A DNA stretch of 64,000 bases from NCBI RefSeq assembly GCF_036785885.1, contig NC_092320.1:27591557-27655556 (forward strand). The letters are read 5' to 3'. The notes under the pieces were generated by a model. That model was not told the DNA's origin and ran no database searches. It saw only the letters and a program-made list of their open reading frames with translations. Position numbers and translations under genes: made by a program. Positions 49,688 through 60,000 of the stretch are shown here, one piece after another (positions within the stretch are counted from its first letter, which is position 1; the number at the start of each line of letters is the position of its first letter). This DNA is from Coffea arabica. Lineage: Eukaryota; Streptophyta; Magnoliopsida; Gentianales; Rubiaceae.

Positions 49688-50621
49688 GTTGAAATGAAGG
49701 AGAGGGATGTACATGCAGTACTTGGACTGTCGTGTAGCTGTCATTTCTTTATAGATAGCTGCGAAAGAAAAATTCCTATAGGCACCAAATGATTCTTAAA
49801 ACTCAAAGAATTACGAAAGCAAATTGCAAAGCATGCCACTTGGGGTTGAATTCAAGATTAAGTTTGTGTTTTTTGTTTGCAACTTCTTTTTGTTACCTAC
49901 ATCGAAGTAGGACATCCCTTCTACATTGTGGCCATATTTGATCAACTTGGATTCCATAAAAAAAATGAATTGATGACAATACGTGCTAGATTTTTTATGC
50001 ATCCAACTACAAAACTGGAAAGCCAGCAATCGAGCTGGTGATAGAAAATGGATTCACGGGTGTGTGTTTTTCCTTGTGGTTAGTACCTAATTTGTTATTC
50101 GTTTCATATGGTTAATTTTGTAGTAGCTAAATATTAATTATAAATATTGATTCATTATATATTAGGAAAGGCCTTATACTTCGATTAGGTTGACATTAAA
50201 CACCACACTATAAGTAAGACAAGTCCATCCGTTAGGGCGTGGACTAATAAAGCATTTAGGAAAAGATATTTCATGATGAAGCTGAGGTAGCACCAGAAAT
50301 TTGGTCATGAAAAGATGGATGATAAGTTATTAATCGAAAGTTTGTGTAACCATTGCTAGCTATTGTTCTATTAATTATTTAATTCACCTTTTTAAATGTT
50401 GGCAATTGTAGCCTGGTCAATCGTATAGCATTACTGATGATAGGCATAGACAAGCTACAGGGTAGAGGAAAATGTAGTAACGACTGGCCTCAATCTTAAT
50501 GCCATATCAAGACTGAAGCATTTAAGAGTAGTGGAACTTGCAGTAAGACATGATGTAGCCCTGCATATGGACAATAATTGAATATTATGATAGTAATGCT
50601 TGCGTGTGATTTTAAACACTA

Positions 50622-51438
50622 GGGTCTGTTTGGTTGGAAGTAAAATGTTTTCCTTGGGAAAATATTTTCCGTGGAAGTAATTTTCCATGAAAATCATTTC
50701 CCTTTCATCATTTTCAGGTGTTTGGTTAGTTTATTGAAAATATTTTCTGATTTCATTTTTCTGGTGTTTGTTTAACTTTTGAAATATTTTCACTTTTATC
50801 TCTAACTTTACTTTCTACACATTATAACTACATACTTCTTCCTATGCAAAATAAGAAAATTTATCTCATTGTTTAATTTTAAAAAATCTTGGAGAAATGT
50901 ATATATGAATAAAAAATATCTCCTTAAGCAATAAACAAATTGCTGGCCATTTAGTGTCAAATATCAATCACATGCAATGCTTATTGTGATATATATCTTG
51001 CACTCTCACTGCTGAAAATTTCTCTAGAAAAGAATGTCCCTATTATACATAATTAATTACTAGTATAGGATGAGCAGGATGAGATTTTTTTTTTATTTTG
51101 AATATACTAGGGGGAGGGTTGGGTTGGGTTGGGTTGGGTTGGGTGGTACGAGGGAGGGAGTGTAAGGAAGAGGTCTTGGGTTCGAATCCTCCTGTTTACA
51201 CTTAAAAAAAAAAAGAACATACTACAAGATGTTTTCAGTAAGTTTGAAACATACTACAGGCGGGATACATGCATTTCGGAAAACAACTTCAGTAAGTTTG
51301 GAAGGGAAGTTGTTTTCCATAAGATGAGTGAAAATATTTTACATAGGAAAATGTTTTCAGTAACTTTTGTGCAACCAAACACGGGAAATTAGGAAAATAG
51401 TTTCCTGGAAAACATTTTCACCCGAAACAAACGGACCC
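50622..51438. mobile_element. MITE with GGGTCTGTTTGG ends, carrying a SINE
   Basis: The left end GGGTCTGTTTGGTTGGAAG pairs with the reverse complement of the right end, GGGTCCGTTTGTTTCGGGTG, followed on both sides by aaaatgttttcc-type sequence. TA flanks both ends, and the right duplication arm has a single TA at the matching point (gattctaagtgctaactctt in reverse sense), giving a true empty site. The short TA duplication leaves the superfamily open (PIF/Harbinger-like or mariner-like). The SINE at 51110-51214 is inside it. Confidence 0.8.
51110..51214 (+). mobile_element. SINE with 10-bp TSD and (GGGTT)n head
   Basis: It starts GGGGGAGGGTTGGG, has five tandem GGGTT-type units, then gtggtacgagggagggagtg, aggtcttGGGTTCGAATCCTCC containing a tRNA-type box B, tttacactt and an A tail. 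GAATATACTA (51100-51109) and GAACATACTA (51215-51224) flank it, one base apart. It lies in the same family as 460-588, 5537-5628 and 6464-6553. Confidence 0.88.
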
Positions 51439-51784
51439 TAACTCTTTCACTTGTTTCTATTGCAGTCTATGAGGGCTATGTTTATGTGGCATTTAATCTC
51501 ATAAAATACTAATTGCAAAGGGAGAGCTCAACAGACAAGTGATGAAGGATCTTATATTAGAAGTAATTTGTGAGAAAGATATAAAGCTGCTAGTAGATAA
51601 TCGTCGCAGGCTGAAAGAATCAACAGAGTCAGTAGGTGAGGATGGCTATAACGTTGATGATGGTGATGAAATTGAGGTGAGATGCACGAAATCTCATTTC
51701 ACAACCAAATAGAAGTCCGCAATATTGGCTCCCTTGATGTTGGCTCCTGTTGTTCCCGACCTCCTCCTCGTCTTCATTCTCCTC

Positions 51785-53660
51785 CTCATCTTTAATTTTA
51801 CCACCATTAGAAGCATTGTAGCCATTCTTAGCTACCAATTTTGCTGATTCTTTAAGAGCATGCTATGACCATCCACTGCCTATCTGTTGAGTTTTCCCTT
51901 TGCAATTAGTAATTTTATATGATCAAATGCCACGCTAAACATAGCCCTCATAGACTACTACAAAAACAAGTGAAAGAGTTAGCACTTAGAATCACACACA
52001 AGCAATTATTGTTCATATGGAGGGCTGGATCATGTCCTACCGCAATTTTCCCTACTCCTGAATCCTCCATTCTTGACATGGCATCCAGATTGGGGTCAGT
52101 TGTTGCTGCATTTTCCTCTGTCTTGCAACTGGATTCCTTGAGGCTATGGTTGCTAGTGCTATAAGGCTAACCAGGCTATAATTGCCATCAATTAAAAAGG
52201 TCACTTGAATAATTAATAAAACAATAGATAGCAATGGTTACACAAACTTTCAATTAATAACTTATTACATACCTTTTTACCACCAAACTTCTCGTGTTTC
52301 TTCAACTTTTCTAATCATCTTTTCCTAAATGTTTTATTAGTCTAGGCCCTCATAGCTGACTTATCTTACTTATACTGTGATGTTTAATGTCAACCCGATC
52401 GAAGTATAAGTCCTTTTCTTATATATATAAAGAATCAATGTTTATAGTTAATATTTAGCCATTGCAAAATTAACCACATAAAATGAATAACACTTAGGTT
52501 TTTGTAGCAAAGAAAAATACATATCCGCAAATCCATTTTCTATCACCAGTTCCATTGTCAAATTTCCAGTTTTGCAATTGGATGCATAAAAAATCTAACA
52601 CGTATTAGCACCAATTCATTTTTCTAATGGAATCCAAGTTGAACAAGTGTTGCCACAATGCAATGGAGATGCCTAATTTTGATGTAGGTAACAAAAAGCA
52701 ACTGTAGACAAAAAGCAAAAACTTAATCTTGAATTCAGCCCCAAGTGGTAGGTTTTGCAGTTCGCTTTGTAATTCTTTGGGTTTAAAAATTAATTTGGTG
52801 CTTGCAGGAACCTTTCTTCTGTAGCAATCTGTAGGGATTTGACTGCTACATGGCAATCCAAGTACTGCATGTAATGGGTTGAAGTTGGCCATTGTCCACT
52901 TCACGATGGTACCAGGCATTTAATGCAATCAACATCCGGCAACCCACTAAATCCAATTTTCTATACAGTTTGCTTTTTTGCTTTACTCAGCCCTTTGACT
53001 AGCTAATCTACCCTTGAAAGAGAACACTGAGCAGGTGTATCCTATCAGGCCTAATTGCTTTCATCAATAACTTAAATGAACTACAAGCTACTTGTAAGTA
53101 TAGCTAAATAACATCTCATTGTACATTGAATACATGATACACATCTAAAAGAGAAATTTATGCCAATGCATGTCTTATCCTCTTACTCCTCTTTTGCGTT
53201 GTTCTCTTGCAACCAAATTTGGGATTCTTTTCTTTATGAGTGCTGGCTTGTTTTTATATGTTGTGCTACAACGATCTCTCTTGCTCTTTGATAATTTTTG
53301 CCAAGCAACGGCAGCCATGTTTTGCACCTGCATACCAAGAGTTGAACCAGAGTAGGATCTATGTACATTTTCAGAATTATGTAAACAAACTCAAACACAA
53401 TGACGAAAAGCAAGGACATTAATATGGTAGTCTTCTTCAGCTATATCATTTTATGCAATAGGGATCCATGTACATTTTCGTGTCTAGAACTCGTTTATAA
53501 ACAAGATTTTCAGATGACCTTTTTTTTTTTTTTTACTAATTTTGCATATTGGTATGTGCTGTTTACATTACCACGTGAAAGAACATGGAAATAAGTGGTA
53601 AACATGGGTTAAAACATTTTGATGATTTTGAGCTTAACACAAACTAGTATGCAATCCATA
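51785..53660 (-). repeat. Right arm of the ~2-kb inverted duplication
   Basis: It is the reverse complement, with moderate divergence, of the unique parts of 46700-51685. It lacks all the mobile-element insertions found in the left arm. The two arms are separated by only about 100 bases (51686-51784), so the locus could fold into a long hairpin if transcribed. The minus-strand open frame at 52605-52919 and others like it are fragments of the old gene sequence. Confidence 0.85.
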
Positions 53661-53747
53661 AATGTCCCATTCATGTGCCAATAGTACACAAAGTAGTTGG
53701 TGCTAAGTCTTTAGCCTAATGAGTTTTAAGTAACATGTGCCAATAGT

Positions 53748-54173
53748 TAGGGGTACAAACGAGCCGAGTCAAGTTTTGGCCTAATCGAGTCGAGCCTTCA
53801 GTTAATTTTATAAAACTTAACTTCGAACTCGAGGTTAAAAAATAAAAAATAATTATTTTATTTTTAAAAAATAAAAAATAATTATTTTATTTTTAAAAAA
53901 TAAAAAATAATTATTTTATTTTTAAAAATAAATAAAATAATTATTTTTTAACAAATAATAAAGTATTAGAGATATATATGTAATTTTACTATTAAAGTAA
54001 AAAATAAAAAAAAAATATATATATATCATATATAATCGAGCTCGCGAGCACGAACTTAATGTTTTTAAGTTCGACTTGATTAGCTTGAACTCGATTCGAG
54101 CTCGATATTGACGGAGCTCGAGTCGAGCTGCTCGCGATCGACTCACGAGCAGTTCGATTCTTGAACAGCCCTA
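53748..54173. mobile_element. hAT-type MITE (426 bp) with perfect 8-bp TSD
   Basis: The left end is TAGGGGTACAAACGAGCCGA; the reverse complement of the right end is TAGGGCTGTTCAAGAATCGA. CCAATAGT flanks it exactly at 53740-53747 and 54174-54181. The interior has GAGCTCGAGTCGAGC-type sequence near the ends and an AT-rich core with palindromic tandem units. Confidence 0.9.
53837..53952. repeat. Tandem palindromic AT units inside the hAT MITE
   Basis: Three to four units of aaaaaataaaaaataattat followed by tttattttt, each centred on the palindrome AAAATAATTATTTT. The array could extrude cruciforms. Confidence 0.9.
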
Positions 54174-54240
54174 CCAATAGTACACAAAGTAGCTGGTGCT
54201 AAGTCTTTAGCTTAATGAGTTTTAAGTAAAATGTGCCAAT

Positions 54241-56585
54241 AGTGCTCAATATACTGTCATTTACATCCACAAACTAATATTTAATGGAGTTAAAAGTACT
54301 AAAGTGTCCATGATGTTTGGTGCCATTTGTACTTATCCTTAATGTTATATTTATTCCATTTTTCCTCCTTAAGTAACGGTCAAGACTAATGGCTTAGCAT
54401 AAGACATTAATGACCTCGACATAATAAATAATAGAAGCAGTACTTGAAAAGAAGTTTCAATTTTTTGGGGGGAGAATTATTTAAAAAAAGGGATCCAACC
54501 GCTTAAAAAAATCACATTCCCTTGAAATCTATTGTAGAATAAATAAAATCATAAAATAATTACTAGAAAAGTATACCCTATAATTTTAACAACAACAAAA
54601 TTTTCAAACGTCCATGACATGTATATGAAAGATATTTTAGCAAAATTGCGTCTTGCCCCCACTTATTGATGTACATAATTTGAAGAGGAATATTTTTAAC
54701 AATTCAAAGTTCCAAATTTACTTAACATGGTGAGATTTTTTTAATAGAGGCGAAATATTTTAAGAACTTAGTTCTTGGTTTCTCAAAAAAAAAAAAAAAT
54801 TGTGTCGCTAAAAATGGTTGATATAAGAAGCTTGGGTATGAAAAAGAAGAAGGGAGGAAAATAGAGATAAAGGCAATATTGAAACTTTGGTATTTTTAAA
54901 ACAGTAAAAATAAGCGTGGTTTAACAGAAGGGGTAAAGTGCAACAAAAATAATATTAAGAGAGAAAGTTCAAATGACACCAATTGTTGGTGGGTTTATTG
55001 CCTCTAACCCTATTTATTGCCTCATTCACATTATTCTAAAGAAATTTGTACGCAGTATATGTAACATTAATTCTTATGCAAAAACTTTATAGAAATATAT
55101 TCATACTAGTGAATCACCAAGCGAATAAACAGTGACTTTTTAATGGCACCTCAAAGGTGATTCACCATTTTCAATATGTCCTCTGTTGATTAAACATGAT
55201 TCTTATTTTTTCATTTTTTCTGTTAAACAGTAATGAATTCGAACAATAAATGATAAGAGTAGCCTACCAAGAAGACAATACAAAAGCTAGAGAATACTTG
55301 CAGCTTCTGTTGCCTAACAACATGACTAAAGACTGAAGTAAAAGGTATTTATTTAATCGTCATCCTAATTTTATTTGGCTTGTTTAAAACTAAATTGCCC
55401 TCTGTCTTCAACAGATTATTTCTCACGTCAAAATTTGTTTTTACTCATTATCATTGTGTTTTTCTTTATTCTTTCCTGATTAAACCATGGCAATTTTTCC
55501 TTTATTCTATCTTTATTTTAGTTTGTTTTATTTTATTTTATTTTATTTCACTTTGGTAATGTCAACAAAGAATTTGATTGCAACATGTGAAGAATGCCGA
55601 CCTATCAAGCATACGACATAAGACGGGGGTTATAAAGCTTTTGTTGGAAACAACTTGACCAGAATAAAAGACAAAATATTGAATTATTATCCTAATTTTT
55701 TATTGCTCACTTTATAACTAGGTTATGACAGTTCTTTTCTCATATCCAATTTTGCTGTCTATACGAAAATAGCTAGGGGTACACAGATTTTTAATCTTTC
55801 TTGACTTTTTTAGGCTTTGTAAACGCATTCTAAGTCTAGAAGAAAATTTCTTTAGGCAAGTTAAAAAGTCAAATCTTGCTTGCCAATCACCTAGGTTTGG
55901 GTATGTTTAAAGTCTCTTAAAATATTTATACACCCTTTCTCTCAGCATTCTTGGTTAAATTTTTCTGTTCCCCTCATTTTCATGTCCAGCACAATTTTGT
56001 TTGGTCTCATGCTACATTTTAATCAGCCAATAAATCCTCTTGGGTCGCTGTCTTTTGTAAAATCCATGGTGTAATTTTTAGCTGAAAGCAATGTAGATTG
56101 GAGAGTTTTTAAAAAGAGAATCAAGAAGCATGTTGGGCAAATATCCCAAAGGACAAAAAACTACAAAGCTGAATCCCCTTCAGCAAATAACAACAAAGAA
56201 ATACAAAATTCAAGAATGAAACGTTTTTGTCTATAAAATAATTGTATGAACAGCCATAGAAGCAAAGAAAAGGGCAAAGTAAATCCAAAAAGATAAAGGA
56301 ACATTGGAACTAGCAAACTAAGCACATGGACGAAGTAATATTCTGGAAGAATATTAGTTGACATTGTGATGAACAAAAATGCTGAAAGGACTTTTGACTT
56401 GTTATTAACGCGGCCAAGTTCTTGGACTTGTCTTGCAATAAAATTCCAAAAGAATTTGGATTAAAAATCGGATAGCATAGAGCTAACAAGAAAAAGAATT
56501 GTATTGTAGCAAGTCGTGGGCTTTGCTATACATAAAATGCAGAAATGATTGTTCCCATTCCTTATCCCGAACCAAACTCTGGCAC
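54241..56585. other. AT-rich intergenic region, no gene seen
   Basis: Only short open frames without recognisable domains are present. The tract at 55505-55550 (repeated ttttatt) is low complexity. Sequence next to 56590 should hold the kinase gene promoter. Confidence 0.5.
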
Positions 56586-56588
56586 CAG

Positions 56589-56598
56589 TATATATAAG
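56589..56598 (+). promoter_or_regulatory. Candidate TATA box of the pseudokinase gene
   Basis: TATATATAAG lies about 450 bases before the start codon. A strong donor-like TTTAG|GTAAGT follows at 56628, and an acceptor (tttgtaacag) lies at 57042 just before the start codon. A TATA box, a very short leader exon and a leader intron of about 410 bases would fit, but the leader exon would be unusually short. Confidence 0.4.
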
Positions 56599-57046
56599 TT
56601 GTTGCATTTCCACAGCTTTCTTGTTTAGGTAAGTTATTTTATTAAACCGTGACATCTGTTATGTGTAAGTATGACCCGTATACAATTCTTAGTATATCTG
56701 CACTTTCTATGATCATCATATTTTTTATGGTGTGACGAGGTTGAATATGGCAAAAACTAGGGTAGATTAAATGCATAAACATGTGATGTATCTTTTTTAT
56801 TTTTCCTTGAAATAACATTTTAGAGGAGATAGTAATGCATTACTGGTTTAGGAATTACTACTGGGTATACGCATCAGTAAGGCATGACCTGTCACTTTAA
56901 AATGCTAGAAAGTCTACCTCTCAACATAGCATGTTAATCTCATGTTCTGAAGTAGAAGTGTTAAACATGAATTAAGTGTTGTACTCAAAGGAGTAAAACA
57001 TGTTTATAACTGATGTTTTGGTTTGCGGGGCTTTTGTAACAGAAAC

Positions 57047-60000
57047 ATGTCCAGTGCAGCTCAAAAGATTTTGGTGATTCAAGATGCATCAGTGGAGCCT
57101 TGTGGTATTGAAACTGTCACATTTGCTCTCAGAAATTTTCCACTGAAAATTGGTGACAAGATCAGGCTTCTTCGAATTATTCAGCCATTCAGGACTGAAG
57201 CTACATGCTCTAGTACTGGATGCATGTTATTAGGTGAGAGTTCCTGCAGGTGTTTGAAAATTTCATTGTAGAAAATGAGCATGTGATGCAGTTTTGCTAC
57301 TAGCATTAGTTTTTCTTCCAAGGGGAATGCTTTTAGTTCTGTTATTGTATACTGAGTAGAATCACTGGTTATGGAAGAATCAATATGGGAATTCGGAAAT
57401 TTCTAGCAAATGCAATACCCAGGATAATTGGTTAAGATGAAAATTTGATTTTCTTACATTAGTTTTGAGCCAGTTTAGTTCTCCCCTCCATTTTGACACG
57501 TCAAAGCTTAATTTCTTTTCTAAAATAGAGAAGGCCATCTTTGTTGTTCTGAAGTAAAAGTGGAAAACAAACAACTTTGGAGGAAGCACGTATCTGCAAT
57601 TTATCTGCAATTTTTAGTGAAGTAGAAAATCTTTCAGATATGTTTCCTGAAAATCTGATATCATGAAACTGCTTTAAGCTTTTTCAGCAGGGTCACAACA
57701 TAGACTCGTACAGCAAAAATTTTACAGGTTCATGTTGTGTATTCTGATACAATTAATCATTCTCAGAATATTATGCATTTGGTGTCATGTATTCTTCATG
57801 TTCCTTTAAAAATCTTAGTTCTTATGGTTCCCTTTTGTGTTTTCTGTGGTATGCAGCAAGGAACAAAAGCAAACTGCACTCAAGTGCCACACATAGGAAG
57901 AAACAGAATGACATGATGAAAGAAATTCAATCGCAGAAAGAATCTTTAAACAGTGCAAAAATTACAGAAGTACGTATGCTGGCTGAACAGAAACAGGTAC
58001 CTCTTCCTCGTGTAACTTTCATCTGTTGCATCACCACCACATTTAGTGTCCATGCATAAACATTTTGACTGCAGAACATATAACTAATTTTCTTTCCGTT
58101 TTCTCTGACTTCACCTATTTAGTCAAATCAATATCCATGTCTTTTCCTGTCTTTCTGCCTATAAGAGAAGAAATGAAAATTGACAAGAACCTTAATCTCT
58201 CTGAGCTGCAATAGGTTGTGTTACCATATAGATAACATACCATGAATAAGGTTTGCAGTATAACTTGTCCTGTAAATGATGCAATTCAACGTGTGTAGGT
58301 AGAACTTGAACTAGCGGTGGATGTAGGCTCACTGAAGGAGATAGCAGTGGATACAGCCAAGAAATTTGAGGCCACCATGGTGATACTTGACAGGTAGTAC
58401 CTTCTATCCCTCTATCACTTCTGCTAAAGGAAGCAAAAATGAAGATGGCCAAGATCATAAAAGATGATATTCGGATAAAAATCCTTGACAACTAGTAACC
58501 TGAATTTCCTCCCTCTTTCCTTCATTGCAAGGAGGCCAGTATGCCAACTTTGATAAATAAATGTTGGTTTCAGGACTGAAATAAGAATTGGATACACAAG
58601 GTATAGGTACCTTTCAGATCTTCAGATCAAAATCAGTTTATGGTATCAAGTCATAATAGCAGATATCCACTCAGCCCTGTCTCTTAATGCCATATGCTAG
58701 GAAATTGCATCTCACAAACATTTATGCCTCATTGAATTTCCTGTTCCATCCTCTTGGAAGAAAGTGATGTAAAATTCCCTTCATGAATCCTGAGCATCTG
58801 ACACAATAATCTTAACTATGAATGTGGATGTTGAACTACAGAACTGAGTATTTTTTTGGTCTGTCTTTAATACCCAATGATCAATTGGTCCACAACGTCT
58901 GAGACTAATGATAAATAAAGTAAAGGATCCACCAGAAACCTTGCTGGTTAGCCATTTTGTGATTAATAAGTTCAGATCTTCTGCACATGTTAATGGTCTT
59001 TCAATTGCAGCTGGATATTCCCAATCAGATAAAGCCATTGGTGTGACCTTAAATAGATTTTCTCAAGTATTATACTCCTAAACATTAGTTGAGATGAGCT
59101 CGATATGTTTGATTTGCAGGCCATCATGATTGTCATTAACCATGAATTTGGAGAAGAAATTTATAGTGTCATCCATGTCTGGAATAATCTCATAATTTCC
59201 ATGTTTCTTCAAAATCAACAGGCACCTCAAAAAGTTTCAAAAGTACTTTCTGGACAATTTGTCTTGTGGAATATTGAGAATCAAACGTGATAACAGCATT
59301 AAGTATATGAGAGAACCCAAGGCAACTGAAGTTGGGCAAAGCAATAGGAACCAGAAAGCTTGTATAAGTAAGTCTCCAGCAACCACATTTTTTTAGTCTA
59401 AGAAGGTTTAATTGAACCTAAAATACAATGATAAAAAGAAGCAATTCACCTGAGGCAAATGCAGGGGGACAGCAAGAAGACATAACTGAGTGTTATCTCT
59501 GTTCATTATGCAAGACTAGAAGAGCAGAAATTGGACATACAAGGAAATTCAGTTACTGTGAGCTGCAATTTACTACGAGCAACTTTTCTGCAAAAAATTT
59601 ATTAGCTGATCGCCGTTGGAAGTTCTATGAAGGTACGCTGAGTGATGGACAGAGGATTGTTATAAGGGAACACACTTCACCAACCATAGAAGAAAATGAG
59701 TTTATCGAACTGGTTCAGAAGCTGGGGAAGGCTAGACATGAAAATGTCGCCATGCTATTAGGATCATGTTCGGTAGGATCACACAGGCTACTGGTCTATG
59801 AATATATTTGTAATGGTTCCCTCAACCGACATCTATCAAGTAAAGTTACAATAACTTGAAATAGTTATTTGCTATTTTTAGTTTCAGTTCAACTAATCAA
59901 GATAGATGTTCCTGCAGACAAAAGCTGTGAATTGACATGGGAAAGAAGAGTAAAGATAGCACTTGGAGCTGCAAAAGCATTAGAATATTTGCATAGTCTA

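Larger units (their letters stand above)
46700..51685 (+). repeat. Left arm of a ~2-kb inverted duplication, enlarged by insertions
   Basis: In order from left to right this arm matches the reverse complement of 53660-51785. Examples are catactactttgtgttaaga, aatatgcaaaattagta, gagtaagagggtaagacatg, tcaagggtaggtgagct, acatgcagtacttgga, aagattaagtttgtg, tttttatgcatccaact, agaaaatggatt, and ctctttcacttgttt with tctatgagggctatgttta. Taking out the two hAT elements and the MITE leaves about 2.0 kb. Exon-like pieces with splice signals suggest it began as part of a gene, but I cannot name the protein and neither arm keeps a long open frame. Confidence 0.85.
53673..54240 (+). repeat. 62-bp tandem duplication interrupted by a hAT element
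   Basis: The unit atgtgccaatagtacacaaa, going on through gctaagtctttagc and aatgagttttaagtaa, starts at 53673, at 53735 and (partial) at 54231. The second unit is split by the element at 53748-54173. Without the element and its duplication the period is exactly 62 bases. Confidence 0.88.

Noticed and set aside
51165..51200. Possible tRNA gene from the GGTTCGAATCC box
   Set aside because: There is no cloverleaf, acceptor stem or proper box A. The A tail and flanking duplications show a SINE.
59428..59464. Start of a separate kinase gene at ATG 59428
   Set aside because: An intron from 59368 (GTAAGT) to 59464 (ATGCAG) joins the upstream USP exons in phase, so the ATG at 59428 falls inside that intron. 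The junction still needs cDNA support.
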